Virus record (IMG/VR): IMGVR_UViG_3300026263_000013
Location: 1 to 24,927 of that record
Origin: a virus
DNA length: 24,927 nucleotides
Direction: 5' to 3' (one strand)
The notes beneath the pieces were generated by a model. That model saw only the letters and a list, made by a program, of their open reading frames with translations, was not told the DNA's origin and ran no database searches. A program made the translations under genes and the position numbers. Below are positions 1-7,147 of this stretch, piece by piece; the first letter of the stretch is position 1; each line of letters opens with the position of its first letter.

Positions 1-37
1 AGAGAAGAAAGCAAGTTTGGAGGCATTTTTTGGATGA
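1..37 (+). CDS. 43: DNA polymerase gp43-like, C-terminal tail (partial)
   Basis: Only the last 11 codons are in the window, read in the frame that starts at base 2 and ends at TGA 35-37. They encode EKKASLEAFFG. T4-type DNA polymerases end in a short sliding-clamp-binding tail; from memory the RB69 tail is KKASLFDMFDF, and this end shares KKASL plus paired aromatics. The following genes (uvsX, gp41 helicase) fit the replication cluster of T4-like marine phages. The stop overlaps the next start (ATGA, 34-37). The body of the protein is outside the window, so the identification rests on this tail and the context. Confidence 0.55.
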   Translation, partial: EKKASLEAFFG

Positions 38-507
38 AAAAATTTAAAGACAACTTAAACGACTTTTTTAAATGGGTTAAAGGTACAGAGTTAGTTGAAT
101 TAGACGACATAGATGTAGCTGAGGATCCTGTAAGACCTGAATTAACTTTAGGTTTTAGAATTACACATGGTAGAAAGATATTAGGACTAAAATTCAATGA
201 CGAGATTGAGGCAATAGTTTGTGTTGCAATATGTCCTGAAGTACCATATACAGTTAGAGAAATGGATTACATGTCAAGAACTAAAGACGGTAAAATTGTA
301 ATAGCATATACTGTATGGTCAAGAAAACGTGGTGCAGGTAAAGAAATTATTAATAAATTAGGTGAGTGGGTGATTAAAAATGAGTACGAAAGATTGGTAA
401 CATTATCTCCATTAACACCAATGGCTACACACTTTCATATTAGAAATGGTGCCAAGCAAGTACATATAAACGATGAAACTCAAAATTTTGAATACAAGTT
501 AAAATGA
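34..507 (+). CDS. GNAT-like acetyltransferase-fold protein
   Basis: A 157-residue protein. Around residues 96-108 it has SRKRGAGKEIINK, which resembles the acetyl-CoA pyrophosphate-binding motif (R/Q-x-x-G-x-G/A) followed by a helix, as in GNAT N-acetyltransferases. Near the end, residues about 124-137 (SPLTPMATHFHIRN-GA) resemble the late GNAT strand/helix where a residue position in a side-chain pocket is formed. The N-terminus is charged and has no signal peptide. It overlaps the polymerase stop by ATGA, with a GGAGG ribosome site at 19-23. The substrate cannot be told; it could be a degenerate GNAT without activity. Proteins of this kind are common as unknowns in marine T4-like phages. 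Confidence 0.55.
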   Translation: MKKFKDNLNDFFKWVKGTELVELDDIDVAEDPVRPELTLGFRITHGRKILGLKFNDEIEAIVCVAICPEVPYTVREMDYMSRTKDGKIVIAYTVWSRKRGAGKEIINKLGEWVIKNEYERLVTLSPLTPMATHFHIRNGAKQVHINDETQNFEYKLK

Positions 508-668
508 TTATGTTAAAAACATTAGATATATCTTTCATACTATTAATTACCTTACATTGGGCATTTTCTATAGGTATGTTGGTAGCAATAAAAACTGATT
601 GGTCTATACCAAGATTTATTTTGATGTTAATTTTAACAAGGTATTTAATTATGAGTTATGGATATTAA
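504..668 (+). CDS. small two-helix membrane protein, 54 aa
   Basis: An ORF starting with ATG at 504 (overlapping the previous stop as ATGA) and ending with TAA at 666-668, inside the start of the methyltransferase gene. The product has two hydrophobic stretches, about residues 10-29 and 36-50, separated by a short turn with KTDW. It is read as an inner-membrane hairpin. The tight overlap at both ends suggests translational coupling and that it is a real gene filling an otherwise empty 150-base gap. No family is recognised. Confidence 0.5.
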   Translation: MIMLKTLDISFILLITLHWAFSIGMLVAIKTDWSIPRFILMLILTRYLIMSYGY

Positions 669-1212
669 AAAGAAATACAATATAATATACGCCGATCCTC
701 CGTGGCACTTCCAAAATTATAATAATGAAAGTGCTCAAACTAATCCAGAGAATCATTATCCAACAATGACTATGAAAGACATAGAGAACTTACCAGTTGG
801 AGATATTGCAGATAAAGATTGTGTATTGTTTATGTGGTGTACCGACCCTTTACTACACAAACAAATACCATTGGTAGAGAAGTGGGGATTTGAGTACAAG
901 ACCGTAGGTTTCACGTGGGTGAAGACGAATAAGAATCGAATCAAGAATTATTTTTTTAAAGGTCCAGGTTATTGGACAAGAGCCAATACAGAGACTTGTA
1001 TACTTGCAACAAAGGGTAAACCAAAACGTATTGGTGCCAACGTAGATAGATTGGTTGTGAGTGAACGTAGAGAACATAGTAGAAAACCAGATAGAATTAG
1101 AGACGATATAGTTAAATTATGTGGAGATTTACCACGTATAGAATTATTTGCTAGAACTTCTATGCCTGGTTGGGACGTATGGGGAAACCAGGTTGACAAA
1201 TTTACTATTTAA
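658..1212 (+). CDS. MT-A70 family DNA adenine N6-methyltransferase
   Basis: A 184-residue protein with the MT-A70 hallmarks. The catalytic motif DPPW lies at residues 13-16 in IIYADPPWHF. The distal part has the family block HSRKPD followed by ELFAR and GWDVWGN near the C-terminus. Such proteins transfer a methyl group from S-adenosylmethionine to adenine N6; bacterial and phage members act on DNA. No restriction endonuclease is adjacent, so it is an orphan methyltransferase that could protect phage DNA from host restriction or mark phage DNA. The start at 658 lies inside the preceding small ORF. The family is clear; the recognition sequence is unknown. Confidence 0.9.
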   Translation: MDIKKKYNIIYADPPWHFQNYNNESAQTNPENHYPTMTMKDIENLPVGDIADKDCVLFMWCTDPLLHKQIPLVEKWGFEYKTVGFTWVKTNKNRIKNYFFKGPGYWTRANTETCILATKGKPKRIGANVDRLVVSERREHSRKPDRIRDDIVKLCGDLPRIELFARTSMPGWDVWGNQVDKFTI

Positions 1213-1227
1213 TGATAGGATAAACGT

Positions 1228-2331
1228 ATGAAAACCAAAAATTTGACAAGTGACCAAGCATTGCATTGTGCTGGTATATTTAATAATTACTTTGAAAAGT
1301 TTGGTCGTATAGATGAATATATGAGAGATCAAAAGTTATCTCAAATAGAAAATGTACCAACGGCTTTGCCTGGTATGGGTTTAGAAAGTACCATATATTC
1401 TAATTTTGATATGTCACCTAAAGATATGGAGTTTGAAATATTGGAACCTGATAATGAAACATATGATACATTATTAAATATGACTTCTTCTCATACTAAT
1501 ATGTCAAGTGTACCTGGTAAAAATTTAAAGATTGCAGTAAAAGAAAAGAATACTAATCAGTGGGTAGGATTTATAAGATGTGGTTCTCCAGTTATAAACA
1601 TGAAACCAAGAAACGAATTATTAACTCACGTACCAGAATTAGTAAGTTTTAATAAAACATCTATAATGGGATTTGTAATAGTACCAACTCAACCATTTGG
1701 TTTTAATTATCTAGGTGGTAAACTATTAGCCGCTATATGTTGTAGTCATACTATTAGAGAAAAATTAAATAAAAAATATGGCATGAACTTATCATTATTT
1801 GAAACAACAAGTTTATATGGTAATAGTAAATCATCAAGTCAATATGATGGTATGAAACCATATTTAAGATACAAAGGATTAACTGATAGTGATTTTATAC
1901 CTTTGATACATGGTAAACCTTTCCATGATCTTGCAACGTTTATTGATAGTGCTGTAGGTAAACTTGTTAAAGATGACGCCTCTAGTAGAAAACTAAAACT
2001 AACAACGGCCATTATTGGTTTAATAAAAAGAAGTTTAAATGGTAATGATCTACAAAGATTTAATACAACTATAAGTAATGCTAAGAAATTAACTGAAAGA
2101 AAAAGATACTATGTTAGTGACTATGGTATCAAGAACTATCTAGATATAGTAAAAGATAATACAAAAGAAGTAGTTAAAGGAGAGAATTGGGATAAATTCC
2201 ACCTAAATAATATCATAGATTGGTGGAAGAAGAAAGCTGAATCTCGTTATAATAAACTTAAAGAAGACAAAAGATTAAGAACTGAATTAGAAATATGGAC
2301 ACCAGAAGCAAAGATAGATATAATAAGATAA
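1228..2331 (+). CDS. DUF4338/DruA-like protein
   Basis: A 367-residue protein with no signal peptide. Its centre (residues 148-168) reads GFVIVPTQPFGFNYLGGKLLA, followed by a Y-G at 184-185, the block ETTSLYG at 192-198, SSSQYDG at 202-208 and GLT at 217-219. This order (hydrophobic strand ending in P, helix with LLA, Y-G, L-x-E-T, small-residue loop, then G-x-T) matches what I recall of DUF4338, the family of DruA of the Druantia anti-phage system. The C-terminal third is charged and helical. Biochemical activity of the family is not known to me. It sits between a methyltransferase and uvsX, in a DNA-processing context. The family call is from motif memory and is moderate. Confidence 0.5.
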   Translation: MKTKNLTSDQALHCAGIFNNYFEKFGRIDEYMRDQKLSQIENVPTALPGMGLESTIYSNFDMSPKDMEFEILEPDNETYDTLLNMTSSHTNMSSVPGKNLKIAVKEKNTNQWVGFIRCGSPVINMKPRNELLTHVPELVSFNKTSIMGFVIVPTQPFGFNYLGGKLLAAICCSHTIREKLNKKYGMNLSLFETTSLYGNSKSSSQYDGMKPYLRYKGLTDSDFIPLIHGKPFHDLATFIDSAVGKLVKDDASSRKLKLTTAIIGLIKRSLNGNDLQRFNTTISNAKKLTERKRYYVSDYGIKNYLDIVKDNTKEVVKGENWDKFHLNNIIDWWKKKAESRYNKLKEDKRLRTELEIWTPEAKIDIIR

Positions 2332-2336
2332 CGTCT

Positions 2337-2636
2337 ATGGCAATATCAGAAAAGTCGTATAACGAATTAAAGGAATATTGGGACTTCCAAAGAATCAAGG
2401 AGTACAATTGGGAAAAGATATGTGAAATAGTGGACGAGATTGAAGATAAGTTTGCTTTTACACATGGTAAATCTGGTCTAGAATTAAAAGAAAATCTATG
2501 GAATAAGATACACCAAGATGAGTATGAAATGCCACCAAAAGGTTGGGTACCAAAAGATACAAAGTGGAGATTATGGTATGAGGGTGAGCCTAAACCGTGG
2601 TTAATAAAACAAGAAATAAAGAAGTATCAAGCTTGA
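2337..2636 (+). CDS. conserved hypothetical, 99 aa
   Basis: A short, charged, tryptophan-rich protein with no signal peptide. Notable blocks are a helical N-terminal part with EYWDFQRIKEYNWEKI and a C-terminal part with GWVPKDTKW and WYEGEPKPW. An in-frame ATG also exists at 2295, which would overlap the previous gene by 37 bases; I prefer 2337 because it falls 5 bases after the previous stop. No function is recognised. Its stop codon lies within the -35 element of the uvsX promoter. Confidence 0.6.
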   Translation: MAISEKSYNELKEYWDFQRIKEYNWEKICEIVDEIEDKFAFTHGKSGLELKENLWNKIHQDEYEMPPKGWVPKDTKWRLWYEGEPKPWLIKQEIKKYQA

Positions 2637-2661
2637 CAATATTAATGAGATATGTTATAGT
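2633..2661 (+). promoter_or_regulatory. sigma70-type promoter for uvsX
   Basis: A perfect -35 hexamer TTGACA (2633-2638), a 17-base spacer, and a -10 hexamer TATAGT (2656-2661) with an extended -10 TG (TGT, 2653-2655). It lies 23 bases before the uvsX start in the only gap of this region. It is the best host-polymerase promoter seen in the window and would drive early or middle transcription of uvsX and the helicase. Confidence 0.75.
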
Positions 2662-2683
2662 GAATAATAATTAAGGAGACAAT

Positions 2684-3706
2684 ATGAGTGATTTTTTAAA
2701 AGATATAATAAAAGAGAGTGGAAATGAATATGCAGGTTTAGTTAGTGATGGAATAGATAGTGCTGATGTTACCAGTTTTATAGACACAGGCTCTTATTCT
2801 TTTAATGCTTTACTATCAGGAAGTATTCATGGTGGATTACCATCAAACAAAATTACAGCAATCGCTGGAGAAGCTGCGACAGGAAAGACTTTCTTTGCAT
2901 TAGGAATTGTAAAGAATTTTTTAGACAAAGATAAAGAGGCAGGTGTCATTTACTTTGAATCAGAAAGTGCCGTATCAAAAGACATGATTGAAAGTCGTGG
3001 TGTAGACGGTAAGAGAATGGTTGTAGTACCAGTTGCTACAGTACAAGAATTTAGAAATCAATCAATAAAAATTATAGACAAATATTTAGAACAACCAGAG
3101 GCGAAAAGAAAACCTATGATGTTTGTATTAGATAGTTTAGGTATGTTATCTACTACAAAAGAAATGGAAGACACAGCCGCTGGTAAAGAAACAAGAGATA
3201 TGACTAGATCACAAATAGTCAAATCTACTTTCAGAGTTTTAACTTTAAAATTAGGTAAAGCAAATATACCTATGATAATGACCAATCACACCTACGATGT
3301 TATTGGTTCTATGTTCCCTCAAAAAGAAATGGGAGGTGGTTCAGGATTGAAATACGCTGCCTCATCAATCATCTATTTAAGTAAACGTAAAGAAAAAGAC
3401 GGTACCGAAGTAGTTGGTAATATTATTCATTGTAAAAATTACAAATCTAGATTAACAAAAGAGAACGCTATGATAGACGTTAAATTAACCTACAAACACG
3501 GACTTGATAAACATTATGGTCTTTTGGATATGGCTGAAGCAGCTGGTATCTTTAAGAAAGTATCAACTCGTTTTGAAACACCACAAGGTAAGGTGTTTGG
3601 TAAATCTATCAATGACGATCCAGAAAAGTATTTTACAAAGGAGATATTACAACAAATAGATGAATACGCCAACAAAAAATTCCGATACGGATCAGACGAA
3701 GAATAA
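2684..3706 (+). CDS. uvsX: UvsX RecA-like recombinase
   Basis: A 340-residue RecA-family ATPase. The Walker A motif GEAATGKT is at residues 62-69, followed by a RecA-type FESE region and a Walker B strand, [10 protein letters not shown] later block with TNHTYD and [16 protein letters not shown] matches the conserved UvsX/RecA core. It would coat single-stranded DNA and perform strand exchange in recombination-dependent phage replication and repair. The length is a little below T4 UvsX, as usual for marine relatives. The start has an AAGGAG ribosome site at 2673-2678, and a strong promoter precedes it. The gp41 helicase follows two genes on, a typical T4-like order. Confidence 0.93.
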   Translation: MSDFLKDIIKESGNEYAGLVSDGIDSADVTSFIDTGSYSFNALLSGSIHGGLPSNKITAIAGEAATGKTFFALGIVKNFLDKDKEAGVIYFESESAVSKDMIESRGVDGKRMVVVPVATVQEFRNQSIKIIDKYLEQPEAKRKPMMFVLDSLGMLSTTKEMEDTAAGKETRDMTRSQIVKSTFRVLTLKLGKANIPMIMTNHTYDVIGSMFPQKEMGGGSGLKYAASSIIYLSKRKEKDGTEVVGNIIHCKNYKSRLTKENAMIDVKLTYKHGLDKHYGLLDMAEAAGIFKKVSTRFETPQGKVFGKSINDDPEKYFTKEILQQIDEYANKKFRYGSDEE

Positions 3707-3989
3707 AAAACGTTATATCTATGCACAAAAAACAGGTGCAGATTACACGGCTATAAAATTACTTGAAGACAAATACAGAAATGTAATCTACAAGTATGGT
3801 AAAGTTGCCTTTGCAAAAGAGGAAGATGATAAAGGACAATTGCCAATGAAGTTTGATTATGATATATTAACTAATCCCGAAGACAAAGATATAGAAAATC
3901 AGGAATTTGTAGATTACATAGGTGACATACTTATTGAAGTAATGGAAGAACAACTGAACGCAGGCAAGGTAGAATTTACCAATGAATAA
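3660..3989 (+). CDS. conserved hypothetical between uvsX and helicase, 109 aa
   Basis: An acidic 109-residue protein. No other ATG is available in frame near the beginning, so the start at 3660 overlaps the uvsX end by 47 bases; a non-ATG start further down is also possible. The region after residue 18 ([23 protein letters not shown]) looks like the conserved core, and the C-terminal part is a helix rich in glutamate. The stop overlaps the helicase start at 3982. Position between uvsX and gp41 suggests a replication or recombination accessory role, but no motif shows it. Confidence 0.65.
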   Translation: MNTPTKNSDTDQTKNKKRYIYAQKTGADYTAIKLLEDKYRNVIYKYGKVAFAKEEDDKGQLPMKFDYDILTNPEDKDIENQEFVDYIGDILIEVMEEQLNAGKVEFTNE

Positions 3990-5349
3990 CGAAAGAATAG
4001 AAGTCACAATATTAAGAAACTTAATGTACAATGAGCCGTACATGAGAAAATCTATACCATTTTTAAAAGACATATACTTTTCCAAAAGGGAAGAACATAT
4101 TTTATTTGGAGAAATATATAATTTCATATCAAAATATAATAATCTACCTACTAAAGAAACTATTTTAGTTGAAATGGGTCATAGAAAAGACCTGAACGAT
4201 GATGAAGTAAGATCGGTAAAAGAAGTATTAGAAGTATTAAATCCTGAAGATGTTGACCAGAATTGGCTAATAGATACAACAGAAAAATTTTGTAAAGATC
4301 GTGCCGTTCATAATGCAGTATTAGAGGGTATTAAAATATTAGATAAGAAAGATAGTAAGAGAACACCAGAGGCAATACCAAGTATATTGGCTGACGCTTT
4401 GGCAGTATCATTTGACAATCATATTGGTCACGATTATTTAAATGACAGTGATGATAGATATCAATGGTATCATACTAAAGAGAAAAAATTCCAATTTGAT
4501 TTAAGTTATTTCAATAAGATTACAAAAGGTGGTGTACCAAGTAAGACTTTAAATATTGCTCTTGCAGGTACAGGTGTTGGTAAATCTTTGTTTATGTGTC
4601 ACGTAGCTTCTAGTTTCCTTGCACAAGGAAAAAATGTATTGTATATTACTTTAGAAATGGCAGAGGAAAGAATTGCAGAAAGAATAGACGCTAACTTATT
4701 AGATGTTACCATGGACGATTTACATTCTATACCAAAAGATATGTACAATGACAGATTAAAAAAGGTACAAGACAAGACTAAAGGTCAATTAATTATTAAA
4801 GAATATCCAACGGCGTCTGCTCATAGTGGACATTTTAGAGCATTATTAAATGAACTTGCATTAAAGAAATCTTTTAAACCACAAGTATTGTTTATAGATT
4901 ATTTAAACATATGTGCTTCAAGTAGATTTAAAGGTGGTAATATATCATCATACTTTTATATTAAGGCTATCGCTGAAGAATTAAGAGGTCTAGCAGTAGA
5001 GTTTGATCTACCTATTTTCAGTGCTACACAAACAACTAGAACTGGTTATACAAGTACAGATATTGGTTTAGAAGATACAGCAGAGTCTTTTGGTTTACCA
5101 GCAACGGCTGACTTTATGTTTGCTCTACAATCAAACGATGAACTAGAACAACTAGGGCAGATGAAAGTAAAACAATTAAAGAATAGATATAATGATCCTT
5201 CTTTTCATAGATCATTTATTCTTGGTGTAGATAGAGCCAAAATGAGATTGTATGATGTAGAAAATACAGCTCAAAATATAGTAGATAAAGGAACTGAAAC
5301 AAAAAAGGAAGTAAATCCTTATGATAAGTTTTCAGATTTTAAAGTATAA
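3982..5349 (+). CDS. 41: gp41-like replicative DNA helicase (DnaB family)
   Basis: A 455-residue protein close in length to T4 gp41. The N-terminal part (about 1-150) is helical, as in DnaB N-terminal domains. The C-terminal RecA-like domain has Walker A AGTGVGKS at residues 195-202, LEMAEERI shortly after (the DnaB ITLEM block), and a Walker B strand VLFIDYLN. Later comes TQTTR, matching the DnaB sensor region. It would be the hexameric 5'-3' helicase that unwinds the fork and works with the phage primase. It overlaps the previous ORF by 8 bases and the next start by one base. Confidence 0.92.
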   Translation: MNNERIEVTILRNLMYNEPYMRKSIPFLKDIYFSKREEHILFGEIYNFISKYNNLPTKETILVEMGHRKDLNDDEVRSVKEVLEVLNPEDVDQNWLIDTTEKFCKDRAVHNAVLEGIKILDKKDSKRTPEAIPSILADALAVSFDNHIGHDYLNDSDDRYQWYHTKEKKFQFDLSYFNKITKGGVPSKTLNIALAGTGVGKSLFMCHVASSFLAQGKNVLYITLEMAEERIAERIDANLLDVTMDDLHSIPKDMYNDRLKKVQDKTKGQLIIKEYPTASAHSGHFRALLNELALKKSFKPQVLFIDYLNICASSRFKGGNISSYFYIKAIAEELRGLAVEFDLPIFSATQTTRTGYTSTDIGLEDTAESFGLPATADFMFALQSNDELEQLGQMKVKQLKNRYNDPSFHRSFILGVDRAKMRLYDVENTAQNIVDKGTETKKEVNPYDKFSDFKV

Positions 5350-5615
5350 TGCCTAAAGTACAAAAAGTAAGATTTAGCAGAAACGATAGAAGACCAAAGT
5401 CTGATAAAGATTATGATAAATTACACTACAGTAAAAAGATGGTCAAAAGAGGCCGTAAAATATTATGGCAAGTTAAAGAAAAACCTACCAATAATGTGGT
5501 AGCAACATATTTCTTTGAGGAAGACGCAGACAGATTAGTTAAATTTCAAAACAAACATAAGGTTTGGGAAATGAATGGTGGGATTCCTAGATTTTTATGG
5601 GTAGATAACAGATAA
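5349..5615 (+). CDS. conserved basic hypothetical, 88 aa
   Basis: A small, strongly basic protein (many lysines and arginines in the first 40 residues) with an aromatic-rich second half, including WQVKEKPTN, VATYFFEEDADR and GGIPRFLWV. Its start shares a base with the helicase stop (TAATG), so it is translationally coupled to the helicase. The basic N-terminus would suit nucleic-acid binding, but this is inference and no family is recognised. It ends the replication cluster just before a late promoter. Confidence 0.7.
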   Translation: MPKVQKVRFSRNDRRPKSDKDYDKLHYSKKMVKRGRKILWQVKEKPTNNVVATYFFEEDADRLVKFQNKHKVWEMNGGIPRFLWVDNR

Positions 5616-5632
5616 TTTACTTGCCTCTTTCT

Positions 5633-5640
5633 TATAAATA
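5633..5640 (+). promoter_or_regulatory. T4-type late promoter TATAAATA
   Basis: Perfect match to the T4 late -10 element TATAAATA, recognised in T4 by gp55 sigma with gp33 and the sliding clamp. It lies in the gap after the replication genes, 17 bases before the next start at 5658. It marks the switch from early/middle to late-type transcription. Confidence 0.8.
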
Positions 5641-5657
5641 TGTTATGAGAGAGATAT

Positions 5658-7079
5658 ATGGCATATAATTTAGCAACAGTTTCAACGTTAACTCAACACG
5701 TACCATCTAATATAAAGAGTGATTTTACATCTTTATTAAAACTAATGGTAGAGGGCGCCTATTATGGCGATGATTCTCCTGTCACAAAGTCTAAAGTATA
5801 TACAGTTAAAGTATCTCCAGACAATCTAAAAAAAGTCTTACCTACATTAAAGAAAAAATATACAGCAAAAGTTAAATCAGGTGCTAAACTATCTGCTGAC
5901 TTTATAGTACAAGATTATAAAATAAAATTTATAGAGACAGGTAAAAAATCTGTAGGACAACTAGACGCACAAGTCACAGCAAAACAAGAAAGAGCCTCAC
6001 TTTGGATTATTAAAAGATCATTAAAAGATAAGATTAACTATAAATGTCCTGAAGATATATCTAAAGACAAGAAATATAAAGAACTAGTGGCAATATATCC
6101 AGATGTTATGGAAGCTGGTTGGTTAGATAATTTTTATGCACAACAAAAAAAAATATTAGAAGTGTTTAGAGGTAAATCATGGACAGAATATAACAGAGAC
6201 GGTGGTTTTATGGATTATATTTCTAACTTAATAAGAGATAAGTTTAAGATTTCAAAAAAAGATAGTTGGAACCCTGCTGACATATGGTTGATTAAAAATG
6301 AAAACAATGTTAGACAAAATATTAATGCTGCTATGAAAGGTAACTCTGTATCTATATCTAAATTAAATGATGTGATGAAAACTTTATATAGTCAATATAA
6401 ATTGGCAGGTATATCATTAAAAAAGATTTCAGGTAAAGAGGCAAAATATGAGGAAGTAAATACTAAAAATGCATTAATGAGAGACAGTAAGTTTGTAATG
6501 AAGTTAGATAGATCAGTTATGAAAATGGGTAACAAGTCAGATAAAACTTTAGTGTCTGCTGATATGAGAATAGATATAAAATCTGCTAACGATGTTTGCG
6601 AGTTTCAAGTTAGACAAAACGGAAAAGGATTTAATCAAAATTTAAAATGGGATGGTAAATTTAAAGGTGCTGGTGCAGCTCGTATAGGTAAAGTACCAGT
6701 AGATTTATTAACAAGATTAATGGCAGAGTATGGTATAGGAAATAATAGTAAATTATTCTTTGTGAATAATCATAATCTATATCCTAAATCATTGGCTGCT
6801 TTTGATAAGGTCAAGTCAGTTTACCTAAAACGATTTAAATTGGTCAATAGATATACAGATACAGGTATTTCAGACAGTAAATTTATTGAAACTATGATAA
6901 AGTCATACAATAGTAATGACTTAAAGAACGGAGTATCACATACTAAACTAATGGAATTGGATTTTTTGCATGTAATATACTCTATACCACCAGCAAAAAG
7001 AAACAAAATGTTGACGGATATGGTATTTTTAGCAGAGAAAAGAGGGTCACAATTTGGTCCTTTTGGCAAGTTATACTAG
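5658..7079 (+). CDS. large conserved phage protein, possible PD-(D/E)xK-like nuclease
   Basis: A 473-residue lysine-rich protein with no signal peptide or membrane segment. Two spaced motifs recall PD-(D/E)xK nuclease cores: NPADIW at 205-210 on a predicted strand and GISLKK at 251-256 on another, with a helix containing TAKQERASLW at 107-116 before them. This resemblance is weak and from pattern only. Residues 28-33 (KLMVEG) also give a prohead-protease-like M-x-E/G site near the N-terminus. It is the first gene after a late promoter, which argues for late expression, as a virion or packaged protein. A structural protein without enzymatic activity is an equal alternative. Confidence 0.6.
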   Translation: MAYNLATVSTLTQHVPSNIKSDFTSLLKLMVEGAYYGDDSPVTKSKVYTVKVSPDNLKKVLPTLKKKYTAKVKSGAKLSADFIVQDYKIKFIETGKKSVGQLDAQVTAKQERASLWIIKRSLKDKINYKCPEDISKDKKYKELVAIYPDVMEAGWLDNFYAQQKKILEVFRGKSWTEYNRDGGFMDYISNLIRDKFKISKKDSWNPADIWLIKNENNVRQNINAAMKGNSVSISKLNDVMKTLYSQYKLAGISLKKISGKEAKYEEVNTKNALMRDSKFVMKLDRSVMKMGNKSDKTLVSADMRIDIKSANDVCEFQVRQNGKGFNQNLKWDGKFKGAGAARIGKVPVDLLTRLMAEYGIGNNSKLFFVNNHNLYPKSLAAFDKVKSVYLKRFKLVNRYTDTGISDSKFIETMIKSYNSNDLKNGVSHTKLMELDFLHVIYSIPPAKRNKMLTDMVFLAEKRGSQFGPFGKLY

Positions 7080-7099
7080 TATAAATAGTGGTAACTTGC
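7066..7099 (+). terminator. hairpin around a late promoter, possible terminator
   Basis: Inverted repeat GCAAGTTA (7066-7073) and TAACTTGC (7092-7099), an 8-bp stem with an 18-base loop, followed by TTTATT. The stop of the preceding gene and the TATAAATA box (7080-7087) lie in the loop. It may end or stabilise transcripts from the upstream gene; the short T-run makes it a weak intrinsic terminator. Confidence 0.4.
7080..7087 (+). promoter_or_regulatory. T4-type late promoter TATAAATA
   Basis: Perfect late -10 element immediately after the stop of the preceding gene, 60 bases before the start at 7148. It would start a long late transcript covering the ligase-like protein, adenylate kinase, SufE and kinase genes. 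Confidence 0.75.
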
Positions 7100-7147
7100 T
7101 TTATTGAATGAGAGAGTGAATTAATTTATGGATAAAATGAGAAAGAT

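Noticed and set aside
1242-1275. TTGACA-like -35 element
   Set aside because: It lies inside a gene and has no TATAAT-like hexamer at 16-18 bases downstream.
2295-2336. Upstream in-frame start for the 99-residue protein
   Set aside because: It overlaps the DruA-like gene by 37 bases, while ATG 2337 sits right after its stop, as for most genes here.
6821-7069. Minus-strand ORFs throughout the window, such as this one
   Set aside because: They lie opposite clear + strand genes, lack ribosome sites and recognisable motifs, and fit shadow frames.
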